The notes below the pieces were generated by a model. It saw only the letters and a program-made list of their open reading frames with translations, searched no databases and had not been told where the DNA came from. Positions 1 to 10,406 of a stretch of 64,000 nt of DNA are shown here, in pieces. Where the stretch lies: the NCBI RefSeq assembly GCF_026651855.1, contig NZ_CP093280.1:1156001-1220000 (forward strand), written 5' to 3'. The first letter of the stretch is position 1; every line of letters starts with the position of its first letter. This DNA comes from Pseudomonas silvicola. Its GTDB lineage: Bacteria > Pseudomonadota > Gammaproteobacteria > Pseudomonadales > Pseudomonadaceae. The translations under genes and the position numbers were made by a program.

Positions 1-37
1 CATGAATACCATTAACGTTCACACTGATGATCCGCAT
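1..37 (-). CDS. crc: Crc catabolite repression control protein, N-terminal fragment
   Basis: Only the first 12 codons lie in the window. The reverse strand from 37 reads MRIISVNVNGIH, the usual start of Pseudomonas Crc, which acts with Hfq as a translational repressor in catabolite repression and has an exonuclease III-like fold. The divergent arrangement with pyrE is the normal one in Pseudomonas and supports the call. The rest of the gene is beyond the left edge. Confidence 0.85.
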   Translation of the reverse strand, partial: MRIISVNVNGIH

Positions 38-119
38 AAATGGCCCCAAAAATCTCGTGCGTGTATGATACCCGAGCTCCACTCATTTAGCTAAAGCCGT
101 GGTATTCGGGACTTTTTTC
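38..119. promoter_or_regulatory. Divergent crc/pyrE intergenic promoter region
   Basis: This 82-bp gap separates the two divergent starts and must hold both promoters. A -10-like TATGAT sits at 64-69 on the plus strand, without a convincing -35. The pyrE start has only a weak ribosome-binding site, since a T-run directly precedes the ATG. Confidence 0.35.
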
Positions 120-761
120 ATGCACGCCTATCAACGCGACTTCATTCGTTTTGCCATCGATCGCGGGGTACTGCGTTTCGGTGAGTTCACCCTGAAATCC
201 GGGCGCACCAGTCCTTATTTCTTCAATGCCGGCCTGTTCAACACCGGCACCGCCCTGGCTCAGCTGGGTAAATACTATGCCGCGGCCGTGGTTGAAAGCG
301 GCATCGCCTTCGACGTCCTGTTCGGCCCGGCCTACAAGGGTATCCCGCTGGCAGCCGCCACCGCGGTGCAACTGGCCGAGCATCACGGCATCGATATTCC
401 GTGGTGCTTCAACCGCAAGGAAGCCAAGGACCACGGCGAAGGTGGCAGCCTGGTGGGCTCGCCGCTGGAAGGCGATATCCTGATCATCGACGACGTGATC
501 ACCGCCGGCACCGCTATTCGCGAAGTCATGCAGATCATCAATGCCCAGAAAGCCAAGGCAGCGGGCGTGTTGATCGCGCTGAACCGTCAGGAGCGTGGCA
601 ATGGCGAGCTGTCGGCCATTCAGGAAGTGGAGCGTGACTTCGGTATTCCGGTGGTCAGCATCGTTTCCCTGGACCAGGTGCTGGAGTTCCTGGCCGATGA
701 CGCCGAGCTCAAGCAGCACCTGCCGGCCGTTCAGGCCTACCGCGCCCAGTACGGTATCTGA
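120..761 (+). CDS. pyrE: Orotate phosphoribosyltransferase
   Basis: PyrE joins orotate to PRPP to give OMP, the fifth step of pyrimidine synthesis, in the cytoplasm. The 213-residue protein has the usual family length. Visible landmarks are the N-terminal [16 protein letters not shown], the catalytic flexible loop [11 protein letters not shown] (about residues 99-109) and the PRPP-binding motif [13 protein letters not shown] (about 120-132). The frame is open 21 bases further upstream, but the ATG at 120 matches the conserved N-terminus. The gene is divergent from crc and followed within 14 bp by the DUF4124 gene, possibly on one transcript. Confidence 0.97.
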   Translation: MHAYQRDFIRFAIDRGVLRFGEFTLKSGRTSPYFFNAGLFNTGTALAQLGKYYAAAVVESGIAFDVLFGPAYKGIPLAAATAVQLAEHHGIDIPWCFNRKEAKDHGEGGSLVGSPLEGDILIIDDVITAGTAIREVMQIINAQKAKAAGVLIALNRQERGNGELSAIQEVERDFGIPVVSIVSLDQVLEFLADDAELKQHLPAVQAYRAQYGI

Positions 762-774
762 CTGGGTGACTGGC

Positions 775-1371
775 GTGCGGGCCTGCGCCGCGCTCTGCCT
801 GCTCGCGGTGCTGTCGTGCCCGTTGGCGAGTGCGGCGGATGCCCCGCCGCCGCTGGTGTTCTACCGCTACGTCGACAGCCATGGGGTGACCGTCCTGGAC
901 CGCCAGGGCGTACCGCCGGAGTACGTGGGCAAGGGCTATGAAGTGCTCAATGCCCAGGGCAGGGTGGTACAGACCGTGCCGCCAGCGCCCAGCGCCGACG
1001 AGATTCGCAAGCAGCAGGCAGCCAGCGCCCGCGCGGCTGCCGATGCGCAGTTGCTGCACCTTTATCCTTCCCTGGATGAGCTTGACCGTGCCCGTAGCCA
1101 CCGGCTGGCGGAAGTCGACGGCCTGGTGGCGCTTGCCAATGGCAATCTGCAGACCTTGCAAGGCCAGCAAAACACCTTTGAGGCACAGGCGGCCGAACTG
1201 CAGCGCAACGGGCATGCGGTGCCTCAGCAATTGCTGGATCAGATCAAGGGGCTGCAGGCTCAGCAGGCCGATGTGAAGGCGCGAATAGTCAACTATCAGG
1301 CTATTCGTCAGCAGGTGGACCAGCAGTTCGCCCAGGACCGCGCGAGGGTGCAGACGCTGCTGGGCGACTGA
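775..1371 (+). CDS. DUF4124 domain-containing secreted protein
   Basis: This 198-residue protein has a Sec signal peptide (hydrophobic ACAALCLLAVL, cleavage near ASA-AD), then the short DUF4124 motif YRYVDSHGVTVLDRQGVPPEYV, then a long Gln/Ala-rich region (about residues 75-195) of helical, coiled-coil character. DUF4124 proteins are periplasmic and of unknown function. No ATG fits: the start is GTG at 775, with GTG at 766 as the alternative, both poorly supported by ribosome-binding sites. It follows pyrE and converges on argB. Confidence 0.75.
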   Translation: MRACAALCLLAVLSCPLASAADAPPPLVFYRYVDSHGVTVLDRQGVPPEYVGKGYEVLNAQGRVVQTVPPAPSADEIRKQQAASARAAADAQLLHLYPSLDELDRARSHRLAEVDGLVALANGNLQTLQGQQNTFEAQAAELQRNGHAVPQQLLDQIKGLQAQQADVKARIVNYQAIRQQVDQQFAQDRARVQTLLGD

Positions 1372-1377
1372 AGCATC

Positions 1378-1411
1378 GGGTTCATAGGCCCCTGCAGGGG
1401 CCAATGAACCC
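1378..1411. terminator. Palindrome between convergent genes, possible bidirectional terminator
   Basis: GGGTTCAT at 1378-1385 pairs with ATGAACCC at the right end, and GGCCCCTGCAGGGGCC lies inside, making one nearly continuous hairpin between the convergent DUF4124 gene and argB. Neither side has a proper U-tract, so it may slow or block both transcripts rather than being a classic intrinsic terminator. Confidence 0.55.
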
Positions 1412-1416
1412 GGAGG

Positions 1417-2343
<927 letters not shown>

Positions 2344-4890
2344 TCAGAACGGTAGTTGGAGATCAGGGGCGATTTTCTTCAGTTCTGCGCGGAAAACGTT
2401 CTGGATGCGCTCGAGTTCCGCCTGGTCGTCGGCCTCGAAACGCAGCACCAGCACAGGCGTGGTATTGGAGGCGCGTACGAGCCCCCAGCCCTTGGGATAG
2501 TCCACCCGCACACCGTCGATGGTGGTCAGGCTGGCTTCGCCCCATTGTGCGTCGCGTTGCAGAGCATCAATGATGCTGAATTTACCCTCGTCGGTCACAT
2601 GTATATTGATTTCGGGGGTAGAAATATCGTTCGGGAAGGCAGCGAACAGGTCTTCGGCGCTATCCTTTTCCTGGCTGAGGATTTCCAGCAGGCGCGCGGC
2701 GCTGTAAATGCCGTCGTCGAAACCGAACCAGCGTTCCTTGAAGAAGATGTGCCCGCTCATCTCGCCAGCCAGCAGCGCGCCGCTGATCTTCATCTGTTTC
2801 TTGATCAGCGAGTGCCCCGTTTTCCACATGACCGGGCGGCCACCGTAGCCGGTGATCAGTGGGGTCAGGCGGCGGGTGCATTTGACGTCGAAGATAATGT
2901 CGGCGCCAGGGTTGCGCGACACCACGTCCTTGGCGAAGAGCATCAGCAGGCGGTCGGGGAATACCACATTGCCCTTGTTGGTCACCACGCCCACGCGGTC
3001 ACCGTCGCCATCGAAGGCCAGGCCCAGGTCGGCGTTGGTTTCCTTGACCTTGGCGATCAGGTCTTCAAGGTTTTCCAGCTTGCCCGGGTCCGGGTGGTGG
3101 TTGGGGAAGTTGCCGTCGACGTCGCAGAACAGCGGAATCACTTCGCAACCCAGGGCTTCGATCAGCTGCGGGGCGATCACGCCGGCCGCGCCGTTGCCAC
3201 AGTCCACCACGACTTTCAGTTTCTTGGCCAGGACGATGTCGTCCTTGATCTGCTTGAAGTAGCGATCCAGGATCTCGACTTTCTCGATGGTGCCCTTGCC
3301 ACTCGCCAGGTCGTTGTTCTTCAGGCGGTCGTGCAGGGCCTGGATTTGCTCGTTGGCCAGCGTGTCGCCAGCGATGACGATCTTGAAGCCGTTGTAGTCC
3401 CGAGGGTTGTGGCTGCCGGTCAGCATCACACCCGACTTCCCGGCCAGCACGTTGGCGGCGTAGTACAGCGCGGGTGTCGGCACCAGGCCGACATCGCTGA
3501 CATGGCAGCCGCAATCGGCGATGCCCTGGATCAGTTGCTGCACCAGCACTGGGCCGGACAGGCGGCCGTCACGGCCAACGGCAACATGCGGCTCGCCCTG
3601 GGCGAGGCTTTGCGAGCCAATGGCACGGCCGATCCAATAGGCGGTCTCGGCGGTCAAGGTGTCGCCGAAAACCCCACGGATGTCGTAGGCGCGAAAGATG
3701 CTATCGGGAAACTGGGGTGCGACGTGCGCTTGGCTGTTCATAGCGTTGAGGTGCTCCATTCTCAGGGGGTCCTGATCGTCGTCGGGGATAGCGATATCGA
3801 GTGTGTCGGTATCTTGATGCAACGATCCTGCCGGGCCGAACACCGCTTTCCCGGCCAGGGGTGCTACACGGCCAAGGCTCTGTGCCGCGACAGCCGGGCT
3901 GTCATGCCGGTTGCCCTGCAACGACAGCCTGGCAAGGCTCGCGGCCACGATATTGAGCTCCGGCAGGCTCAAACTGAAGGCTTTGACGGCTTTTCCGCCC
4001 GAGAGTTCTTGTATCAGTTGGGACAATTGTCGGGCATCGGCCGCCAACTGTGTGCGCAGGCGACGTGCCAGCATGGAAAGCGCCAGCCATGCGCCACCAA
4101 TGGCCACCAGTAGTGCCAGCACCCAGCAGAGCAGGCTGCGCCACTGCAACGGGGGTTTGAACAGGGTGCCCGGGGTGAGGGTCAGCGTCCAGTTTCCCGC
4201 ATGCACCGGGTAATGCTGGTCCAGTACACCCACCCCGGTCTTGAACAGCGTCTGGGCAGGGCCCTGGTCGAATTGCTGCTCCAGTACCCATTCACCGGCG
4301 TCGGCCGGCAGGGCGCTGAATTCCGAGGTCACGCGCCCGAGGTCGAAGCTTAGCAGCAGGGTGCCCAGAATGCTGGAGTCGGTGGCGTCACGCACGGGCG
4401 CAAGGCTGTAGACCAGCCAACGGTCACCGACTTTCTGTGCCTGAAGGGCTGGGGTAGTGCCTGATTCAGCCTGGCGGATGAGGTCGAGAGTGACAAAATT
4501 GATCGGTGAAGGGCGGTCACTGTCCAGTGCGGCCTGGCCTTTGCCCACGGCGTAGGCGTCGACCAGGCCAGGCAGGTAACCCAAGGCCACCACCAGGTTC
4601 GTGGCGTGGGCCGGGTTCTGCACCACTTGCAGCACCTGCTGCTGGTGGGCTGCGCTGTCGGTCTCGGCGGCCAGCACGGCGATGTGCTTGTGCAGCACTT
4701 GGCCCTCGCTGTTGGCCGAAGCCTGGGCCACCGAGCGGTAGACGGCATCGGGGGAGGGGCTGGGCAGCCCCAGGCCGACGAGCACGGTCGCCACGGCCAA
4801 GGCCATGCCGGCGACCCAGAGGGCGGCACGAACCTGGGGCGTGCTGGTCTCGGTAGCGCCAACATGGCCGCTTGCTGTGAAGTCGTTCAC
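2344..4890 (-). CDS. algC: Phosphomannomutase/phosphoglucomutase AlgC, long membrane-anchored form
   Basis: AlgC interconverts hexose 6- and 1-phosphates for alginate, LPS and rhamnolipid precursors. The catalytic part begins near residue 384: the phosphoserine loop TGSHNPRDYNGFK, the metal loop DGDGDR, and the sugar loop GEMSGH are all present. The preceding 380 residues contain a membrane helix at about 22-43, a periplasmic region of about 200 residues, a second helix at about 252-274, then a cytoplasmic linker. The classic Pseudomonas aeruginosa AlgC is 463 residues, so this 848-residue frame is a fusion. An internal ATG at 3741 would give a 465-residue soluble form with a weak GGAG 12 bases upstream. 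Confidence 0.93.
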   Translation of the reverse strand: MNDFTASGHVGATETSTPQVRAALWVAGMALAVATVLVGLGLPSPSPDAVYRSVAQASANSEGQVLHKHIAVLAAETDSAAHQQQVLQVVQNPAHATNLVVALGYLPGLVDAYAVGKGQAALDSDRPSPINFVTLDLIRQAESGTTPALQAQKVGDRWLVYSLAPVRDATDSSILGTLLLSFDLGRVTSEFSALPADAGEWVLEQQFDQGPAQTLFKTGVGVLDQHYPVHAGNWTLTLTPGTLFKPPLQWRSLLCWVLALLVAIGGAWLALSMLARRLRTQLAADARQLSQLIQELSGGKAVKAFSLSLPELNIVAASLARLSLQGNRHDSPAVAAQSLGRVAPLAGKAVFGPAGSLHQDTDTLDIAIPDDDQDPLRMEHLNAMNSQAHVAPQFPDSIFRAYDIRGVFGDTLTAETAYWIGRAIGSQSLAQGEPHVAVGRDGRLSGPVLVQQLIQGIADCGCHVSDVGLVPTPALYYAANVLAGKSGVMLTGSHNPRDYNGFKIVIAGDTLANEQIQALHDRLKNNDLASGKGTIEKVEILDRYFKQIKDDIVLAKKLKVVVDCGNGAAGVIAPQLIEALGCEVIPLFCDVDGNFPNHHPDPGKLENLEDLIAKVKETNADLGLAFDGDGDRVGVVTNKGNVVFPDRLLMLFAKDVVSRNPGADIIFDVKCTRRLTPLITGYGGRPVMWKTGHSLIKKQMKISGALLAGEMSGHIFFKERWFGFDDGIYSAARLLEILSQEKDSAEDLFAAFPNDISTPEINIHVTDEGKFSIIDALQRDAQWGEASLTTIDGVRVDYPKGWGLVRASNTTPVLVLRFEADDQAELERIQNVFRAELKKIAPDLQLPF

Positions 4891-4951
4891 CGCGCATCTC
4901 CCTTTGACGGTCGGCTACCGGCGCCGCCCCTTGGCTGTCATTCCAGCGTAG

Positions 4952-5407
4952 TCAATGGCTGCCCGAGTGGCCGAACCCCCCAGCACCGCGCTGGGTTTCG
5001 TCGAATGTATCGACCAGTTCGAAGTGCGCTTGAACCACAGGTACCAACACCAGTTGCGCGATGCGTTCGCCGATGGCGATGTTGAAGGCCGTCTGGCCGC
5101 GGTTCCAGCACGACACCATCAGTTCGCCCTGGTAGTCCGAGTCGATCAGGCCCACCAGGTTGCCCAGCACGATGCCGTGTTTGTGGCCCAGGCCGGAGCG
5201 CGGCAGGATCAGCGCAGCCAGGCCCGGGTCGCCGACGTAGATGGACAGGCCGGTGGGAATGAGGATGGTCTGGCCCGGCTCCAGGACGGTGTCTTCCTTG
5301 AGCATGGCACGCAGGTCCAGGCCGGCGGAGCCTGGGGTGGCGTACTGGGGCAGGGGGAATTCGCTGCCGATGCGGGGGTCGAGGATCTTGGCTTGCAAAG
5401 CGTGCAT
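4952..5407 (-). CDS. dut: dUTP diphosphatase
   Basis: This homotrimeric enzyme hydrolyses dUTP to dUMP, keeping uracil out of DNA and feeding thymidylate synthesis. All five family motifs are visible in the 151 residues: [29 protein letters not shown] with the catalytic Asp, [10 protein letters not shown], and the C-terminal P-loop-like [10 protein letters not shown]. It begins 2 bp after the coaBC stop, so the two are translated from one message, a common pairing in proteobacteria. Confidence 0.97.
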   Translation of the reverse strand: MHALQAKILDPRIGSEFPLPQYATPGSAGLDLRAMLKEDTVLEPGQTILIPTGLSIYVGDPGLAALILPRSGLGHKHGIVLGNLVGLIDSDYQGELMVSCWNRGQTAFNIAIGERIAQLVLVPVVQAHFELVDTFDETQRGAGGFGHSGSH

Positions 5408-5409
5408 GG

Positions 5410-6618
5410 TTAAACCTGGTCTAGCCGTTGGGCGATAAAGGAAACGATCTGGCGGGCGATCTTGCCCTTGCTGGTCTGGGTGAACACCGTGGTGTTGAGC
5501 CCGCGGTCAATCAGGCTGACCGCATTTTCCTCGCTGTTGAAGCCGATGCTGGGGTTGGCCACGTCATTGGCGACAATCAGGTCGAGGTTCTTGTCCTTGA
5601 GTTTGCGTGCCGCGTAATCGAGCAGGTGCTCGGTCTCGGCGGCGAAGCCGACGCTGAACGGGCGGTCGGGACGCGTGGCGATAGTGGCCAGGATGTCCGG
5701 GTTGCGTACCATTTGCAGGAGAAGGCCGTCGCCGTTTGTAGGGTCTTTCTTCAGTTTTTGTGGCGCAACGACTTCCGGACGGTAGTCGGCCACGGCGGCC
5801 GAGGCAATGAACACGTCACAGGGGGTCGCGGCCTCGCAGGCGGCCAGCATGTCGCGGGCACTGACCACGTCGATGCGCTGCACGCGGTCTGGCGTCGGCA
5901 GATGCACCGGGCCACTGATGAGGGTCACGCGGGCGCCGGCTTCCACCGCGGCTTCCGCCAGGGCAAAGCCCATTTTCCCGGAGCTGTGGTTGGTGATGTA
6001 GCGCACCGGGTCGATGTTTTCCTGGGTCGGGCCGGCGGTGATCACCACGTGCTTGCCGGTCAGCGACTGGCGCTGGAAGCAGTCGGCGGCGCATTGGGCC
6101 AGCTCGGTGGCCTCCAGCATGCGGCCCAGGCCGATGTCACCGCAGGCCTGGCTGCCGGCTGCGGGGCCGAACACCTTCATGTCGCGGCTTTGCAGCAGGT
6201 GCAGGTTGGCCTGGGTGGCCGGGTCGCGCCACATGGCCTGGTTCATGGCCGGGGCCAGGGCCACGGTGGCATCCGTGGCGAGCACCAGAGTGGTCAGCAG
6301 GTCGTTGGCCAGGCCCTGGGCCAGGCGCGCGATCAGGTCGGCGGTCGCCGGGGCGATCAGCACCAGGTCGGCCCACTTGGCCAGCTCGATATGGCCCATG
6401 GCGGCTTCGGCGGCCGGGTCCAGCAGGTCCAGGTGCACAGGGTGGCCCGACAGGGCCTGCATGGTCAGCGGGGTGATGAATTCAGCGCCGCCGCGGGTCA
6501 TGACCACGCGCACTTCGGCGCCCTGGTCCAGAAGCCTGCGAACCAGCTCGGCGCTCTTGTAGGCGGCGATGCCGCCGCCGACGCCCAGAACGATGCGTTT
6601 TCGATACAGCCGCTGCAT
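5410..6618 (-). CDS. coaBC: Bifunctional phosphopantothenoylcysteine decarboxylase/synthetase
   Basis: CoaBC carries out two coenzyme A steps: CTP-dependent coupling of phosphopantothenate to cysteine, then FMN-dependent decarboxylation. The CoaC half has the N-terminal [18 protein letters not shown], the PAMNQAMW motif and the active-site Cys in [13 protein letters not shown]. The CoaB half starts near residue 185 with [16 protein letters not shown] and NHSSGKMG, followed by the KKDPTNG region. The frame is open to 6807, but the ATG at 6618 gives the usual 402 residues. It diverges from radC. Confidence 0.96.
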   Translation of the reverse strand: MQRLYRKRIVLGVGGGIAAYKSAELVRRLLDQGAEVRVVMTRGGAEFITPLTMQALSGHPVHLDLLDPAAEAAMGHIELAKWADLVLIAPATADLIARLAQGLANDLLTTLVLATDATVALAPAMNQAMWRDPATQANLHLLQSRDMKVFGPAAGSQACGDIGLGRMLEATELAQCAADCFQRQSLTGKHVVITAGPTQENIDPVRYITNHSSGKMGFALAEAAVEAGARVTLISGPVHLPTPDRVQRIDVVSARDMLAACEAATPCDVFIASAAVADYRPEVVAPQKLKKDPTNGDGLLLQMVRNPDILATIATRPDRPFSVGFAAETEHLLDYAARKLKDKNLDLIVANDVANPSIGFNSEENAVSLIDRGLNTTVFTQTSKGKIARQIVSFIAQRLDQV

Positions 6619-6750
6619 AGGCCTGCCTTCAGATCCAGTGATGACGCTCGGTGATGGCACCTCCCCGGGCCGGCTCACCGTGCAAAAAAGATGGGCTAAG
6701 ATAGCACAGCGCTCATTGGGGAGCAGCGAGCACACTGGCAGGGAGCCGCT

Positions 6751-7425
6751 ATGAGTATTCAAAATTGGCCGGTAGCCGAACGGCCCAGGGAAAAGCTGTT
6801 GAGGCAAGGTGCGGCAAGCCTTTCGGATGCGGAGCTGCTGGCCATTTTTCTACGCACGGGTGTTCCCGGGAAGTCGGCCGTGGATCTGGCGCGCGAGCTG
6901 ATCAGCCGCTTTGGTGGCTTGCGCGCGCTGGTCGCTGCGGATCAGGTCGCTTTCAGCGAGCAGGCGGGGTTAGGGCCGGCGAAATTCGCTCAGTTGCAGG
7001 CGGTGATGGAGATGGGGCGTCGTCACCTGGCGGAGCAGCTGTACAAGGAACCCTCCCTGGAGAGTCCAGCCGCCGTGCGTGATTACCTCAAGGCGGTCCT
7101 GCGGCATGAGGCTCGCGAGGTGTTCGGGTGCTTGTTTCTGGACACCAAACATCGTCCGCTGGGATTCGAGATTCTTTTTCAAGGCTCGATCGACAGCGCG
7201 AGCGTGTACCCCAGGGAAGTGATCAAGCGCGCATTGGCGCGCAACGCGGCGGCGTTGATCCTTGCCCACAACCACCCTTCCGGAAACCCGCAGCCCAGCC
7301 AGGCGGACCGGGTGCTCACCAAGCGGCTCAAGGAGTCGCTGGAATACGTTGAGGTGCGCGTGCTGGACCACTTTATCGTGGGGGAGGGGGAGCCATTGTC
7401 GATGGTGGAATACGGATGGCTCTGA
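6751..7425 (+). CDS. radC: RadC family JAB-domain protein
   Basis: This 224-residue protein has helix-hairpin-helix-like sequence near the N-terminus ([19 protein letters not shown]) and a C-terminal JAB/MPN metalloprotease-like domain with [14 protein letters not shown] near residues 170-185, preserving the HxH...SxxD metal ligands. RadC was once linked to DNA repair, but that role is doubtful; related proteins occur on mobile elements and in competence settings. The position divergent from coaBC is the conserved one in Pseudomonas. Confidence 0.92.
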   Translation: MSIQNWPVAERPREKLLRQGAASLSDAELLAIFLRTGVPGKSAVDLARELISRFGGLRALVAADQVAFSEQAGLGPAKFAQLQAVMEMGRRHLAEQLYKEPSLESPAAVRDYLKAVLRHEAREVFGCLFLDTKHRPLGFEILFQGSIDSASVYPREVIKRALARNAAALILAHNHPSGNPQPSQADRVLTKRLKESLEYVEVRVLDHFIVGEGEPLSMVEYGWL

Positions 7426-7503
7426 CCTGATTCAAGCCGGGTCGTCATGCCGCGACAGGCACGGCACCTGCCGCAGTCGCAAAGCTTGCGCTGCGGCGGG
7501 TGA

Positions 7504-7794
7504 TTACCAGTCTTCCGGGCGCTCAGCGTGCTGATGCAGGATTCGATAGATCAGCAATTTATTGCTTTTGACCGTGTAAACCGCACGGTAGGGGTATTTC
7601 GAAAAGATCAACTCCCTGCAATCGGGAATATCAGAAGGCCTGCCAAGCTGCGGGAAGGTGTCCAGGGTGCTGAGTGCTTCCAGTACGCTGAAAGCGACTG
7701 CTTCCGCTCTTTCATTGCCAATCAAGCGAGCGTAATGCTCGAAAATTCCGTCGAGGTCACTTTCCGCTTTGCTGGTCAATGCGATTTTTGGCAC
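7504..7794 (-). CDS. ParE/RelE-superfamily toxin
   Basis: This 96-residue basic protein fits the RelE/ParE fold: KIALTSKAESDLDGIFEHYA at the start, LGRPSDIPDCRELIFSKYPYRAVY in the middle and LLIYRILHQHAERPEDW at the end, with the C-terminal LHxxR pattern typical of ParE-type plasmid-stabilisation toxins. Such toxins act on gyrase (ParE) or the ribosome (RelE); which applies cannot be told here. The start overlaps the antitoxin gene by 38 bp, so production is coupled to the antitoxin. Confidence 0.85.
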   Translation of the reverse strand: MPKIALTSKAESDLDGIFEHYARLIGNERAEAVAFSVLEALSTLDTFPQLGRPSDIPDCRELIFSKYPYRAVYTVKSNKLLIYRILHQHAERPEDW

Positions 7795-8020
7795 GCGTTT
7801 CCCACTTAGCCTTCACGGCATCCAATTCGATTAGGTTGCCTGCTTCAGCATCGGCGATACCTTCAGCCACTGCGCGAAAATGCCAGGACTCTGTCTCGAT
7901 ATAGCGCGCCAATGCCCGTTTCAGGTGGTATTGGCGGTCCCGGTCGGTCGCCTCGGCCAATTGATCAAGCTGGCTGATCAGCTCGGAATCTACTCGGAAG
8001 GACAGGACGGGTGAGGCCAT
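7757..8020 (-). CDS. Ribbon-helix-helix (CopG/ParD-like) antitoxin
   Basis: The 87-residue protein begins MASPVLSFRVDSELISQLDQL, a typical RHH N-terminus whose beta strand binds DNA, followed by RQYHLKRALARYIE. The C-terminal part (about 50-87) should wrap the toxin. The frame is open 72 bases further upstream, but that extension crosses the promoter and operator, so the ATG at 8020 is chosen. It precedes the toxin gene, the standard order, and probably represses its own promoter. Confidence 0.85.
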   Translation of the reverse strand: MASPVLSFRVDSELISQLDQLAEATDRDRQYHLKRALARYIETESWHFRAVAEGIADAEAGNLIELDAVKAKWETRAKNRIDQQSGK

Positions 8021-8039
8021 GGTAGCGCTCCAGATTATT

Positions 8040-8058
8040 TCGTATACATTGTGTACGA
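8040..8058. promoter_or_regulatory. Inverted-repeat operator of the toxin-antitoxin operon
   Basis: TCGTATAC at 8040-8047 and GTGTACGA at 8051-8058 form an inverted repeat with one mismatch and a 3-bp spacer, 20 bp upstream of the antitoxin start. This is where an RHH antitoxin would bind for autorepression. The site is read from sequence; its use is inferred. Confidence 0.6.
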
Positions 8059-8131
8059 TATAGACAGTAGGTATTGATGTCCAGGGTGTCAACCGTTGCT
8101 GGCCATTTCAGAAAAAGGCATTGAACTCATC

Positions 8132-10282
8132 TCAAGCAGCACCTGCCGTCACCTCGAACTGCCCCACCAACTGCTGCAACTTGCTCGCATTGTGCTTCAC
8201 CCGCTCGGCGCTGTTCTGCAACACCACCACGGTCTGGCGCATGTCGCCGCTGGCCTGGTCGACCTGTTTGATGGTCTGCCCGCAGTCCAGGCTCTTTTCG
8301 TTGAGCTGCTGGATGATGCCGAACAGGTTGTCCACCGCTTCATGTAACTGCACATTCTCCGAAGAGGCGCTTTCGGCCAGGCGCAGGCTTTCGTCGACGT
8401 TCTGCACGCCGCCCTCCATGAAGGCCACGGCGTTGCGGGTCTCGCCTTGCAGGCCTTCGACCATGGTGCGGATCTGCGCGGCGGCCTGGGCGGTGCGGCT
8501 GGCCAGGGTGCGGACTTCGTCGGCGACCACGGCGAAGCCGCGGCCATTCTCCCCGGCGCGGGCGGCTTCGATGGCGGCATTCAGGGCCAGCAGGTTGGTC
8601 TGGTTGGTGATATCGGTGATCAGCCCGGTGAAGGTGCCAATCTCGCTCATGCGCTTGTCCAGCTCCTGCACGCTGGTGGCCGAGCGCTGCACCACGTCGC
8701 GGATTGACTGGGTGCCGGCCTGCACCGAGGCGAATTGCTCCTGGGCGCGCAGGACGACTTCGTCCATGGCCTGCTTCATTTGCTCGGCGGTCAGGGAGGC
8801 TTGCTGGATCTCGCCGAGCTGGCCCTCGACGATGATCATCATGCGGTGGATGGCTTGCGCTACATCATTGGAGGTCTGGCCGGCGATGCGGCTCTTGCCG
8901 AGCATCATTTCGTTGGTCTGCCCCACCGAGTGGGAGGCGGCGATGACCTGGCCGACCACCGCGTCGAGGTTGTCGATGAAGCTGTTGATCCAGCGGCTCA
9001 TGTCCCCGGTTTCATCATTGGCCATGGTCGCGGTATCCAGGCGCTGGCGCAGGTTGCCTTCGCCCTCGGCGATGGTGCGAATCACGTCGGTCATGGCTTC
9101 CAGTCGGGCGGCCAGGCGCTTGGGCCCCAGGGCGCTGAACAGCAGGCCGGCGATGAGGATGCTGAACACCTGGATGAGGTCGATGAAGGTCTGGTCCAGG
9201 CCGCTGTAATGCTGCACGCCGAAGTTGCAGGCGAACAACCCAGCCATGGTCGCCAGGTAGGGCTTCATCAACCCGTGGGTCAGGGAGCGGCGGCGGTAGA
9301 CCTCTTCCAGGTCGGCCTCGCACATCATGCCCCAGCGGTCCGGGGAGCCCGGTAATTGAAAGGTCACGCCCTTGCCGACCACTGGAATGTGGCGGTAGTC
9401 AGAGTAGCCGGGGTAGGTGACGAACAGGTTGCTGCCCGCACGCATGGTTTCGCGGATGCCGGGGTGCAGTTGCCCGGTGGCCGGGTCGGTGAAGCGCAGC
9501 TCGAGTTCGGTATGGCGCTGCACGCGGACCACACCGAAGGCGGTGTTTACGCCGCCCTTGAGGTTGTCGCCATGGGTGAAGGCGTTGTCCTCGAAGCGTG
9601 AGCGCGAGAGGGCGGTGCCCGGCGCTACGGCAGGGTCGAACCTTGATTGCGCCATGAACAGGTAGTTGTCCCCGGATTCCGGGAAGATATGCCCGGCTTC
9701 GCGCTGAATCAGGTCGCCCAGCACGTCATTCGGTACACGGCCGCAGAGGCAGCCGTGGGTTTTGCCGTCGTGGGTGAGGGGTTGGTAGAACATCAGCGTC
9801 ACTTCATCATGGAAGCGCGACGTGGAAGGGCCGACCTGCAGCGTCAGCGGGTCAACGTACGGGCCGTGCAGGAAAGGGGCTTTCAGCCCTTCCTTGAGTG
9901 CCGCCGGATTCACTTGGCGGCCCTGCGCGGCGCCGTTGAAGGTGCTGGCCAGCAACTGGCCTTGCGGGTCGACCACGAACAACTCGGAAAAGCAGGGAGC
10001 CTGGCGCAGCTTGTCAGCCAGCAGCCCGGCATCCAGGTCACCGGCTTCACGGGCCAGGATGGCCGCCAGTTCCGCCAGCTGCTGCCATTGCTCATTGGCC
10101 CAGGTATGCAACAGCTTGACCCGGGTATCGGCGATGGCCTCGAACGTCTTCTCCAGGGTAGGCGCAGCGTGCCGGTTCCAATGACAGGCCCAGCGCATGG
10201 CGAGCTTGCCGGTCTTGCCGAACCAGGGCAGCCAGCGGCGTTCGGCGGGGGAGAGCTGCATCGAGTCGCTACGCAGGGGCAT
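8132..10282 (-). CDS. Methyl-accepting chemotaxis protein with Cache-like N-terminus and membrane hairpin
   Basis: The 716-residue receptor ends in a complete signalling domain; the hairpin tip ITNQTNLLALNAAIEAARAGE and GRGFAVVADEVRTLA contact CheA/CheW. A HAMP-like segment lies at about 387-440. The first 335 residues contain Cache-like sequence (ELFVVDPQGQLLAS, about 100-113), but no N-terminal membrane helix is evident; the only hydrophobic segments are at about 338-357 and 366-387. If so, the sensor domain is cytoplasmic, as in Aer. There is no C-terminal CheR-tethering pentapeptide. An AAGGA motif upstream supports the ATG at 10282. The ligand is unknown. Confidence 0.9.
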   Translation of the reverse strand: MPLRSDSMQLSPAERRWLPWFGKTGKLAMRWACHWNRHAAPTLEKTFEAIADTRVKLLHTWANEQWQQLAELAAILAREAGDLDAGLLADKLRQAPCFSELFVVDPQGQLLASTFNGAAQGRQVNPAALKEGLKAPFLHGPYVDPLTLQVGPSTSRFHDEVTLMFYQPLTHDGKTHGCLCGRVPNDVLGDLIQREAGHIFPESGDNYLFMAQSRFDPAVAPGTALSRSRFEDNAFTHGDNLKGGVNTAFGVVRVQRHTELELRFTDPATGQLHPGIRETMRAGSNLFVTYPGYSDYRHIPVVGKGVTFQLPGSPDRWGMMCEADLEEVYRRRSLTHGLMKPYLATMAGLFACNFGVQHYSGLDQTFIDLIQVFSILIAGLLFSALGPKRLAARLEAMTDVIRTIAEGEGNLRQRLDTATMANDETGDMSRWINSFIDNLDAVVGQVIAASHSVGQTNEMMLGKSRIAGQTSNDVAQAIHRMMIIVEGQLGEIQQASLTAEQMKQAMDEVVLRAQEQFASVQAGTQSIRDVVQRSATSVQELDKRMSEIGTFTGLITDITNQTNLLALNAAIEAARAGENGRGFAVVADEVRTLASRTAQAAAQIRTMVEGLQGETRNAVAFMEGGVQNVDESLRLAESASSENVQLHEAVDNLFGIIQQLNEKSLDCGQTIKQVDQASGDMRQTVVVLQNSAERVKHNASKLQQLVGQFEVTAGAA

Positions 10283-10406
10283 TGGCCATTCCTTACTTTG
10301 ACTACAAAGGATGAGTCAGTAGTAGCAATTTGCCTGCCATGACGTTCGTGGGTATTTCGACGGCGTTTCTGGACGATCGTAGCGGGTTTTTCGCCCCTGA
10401 AACGTG

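Noticed and set aside
2356..4113. 585-residue open frame antisense to algC
   Set aside because: AlgC is certain from its catalytic motifs; the opposite frame shows only shadow composition.
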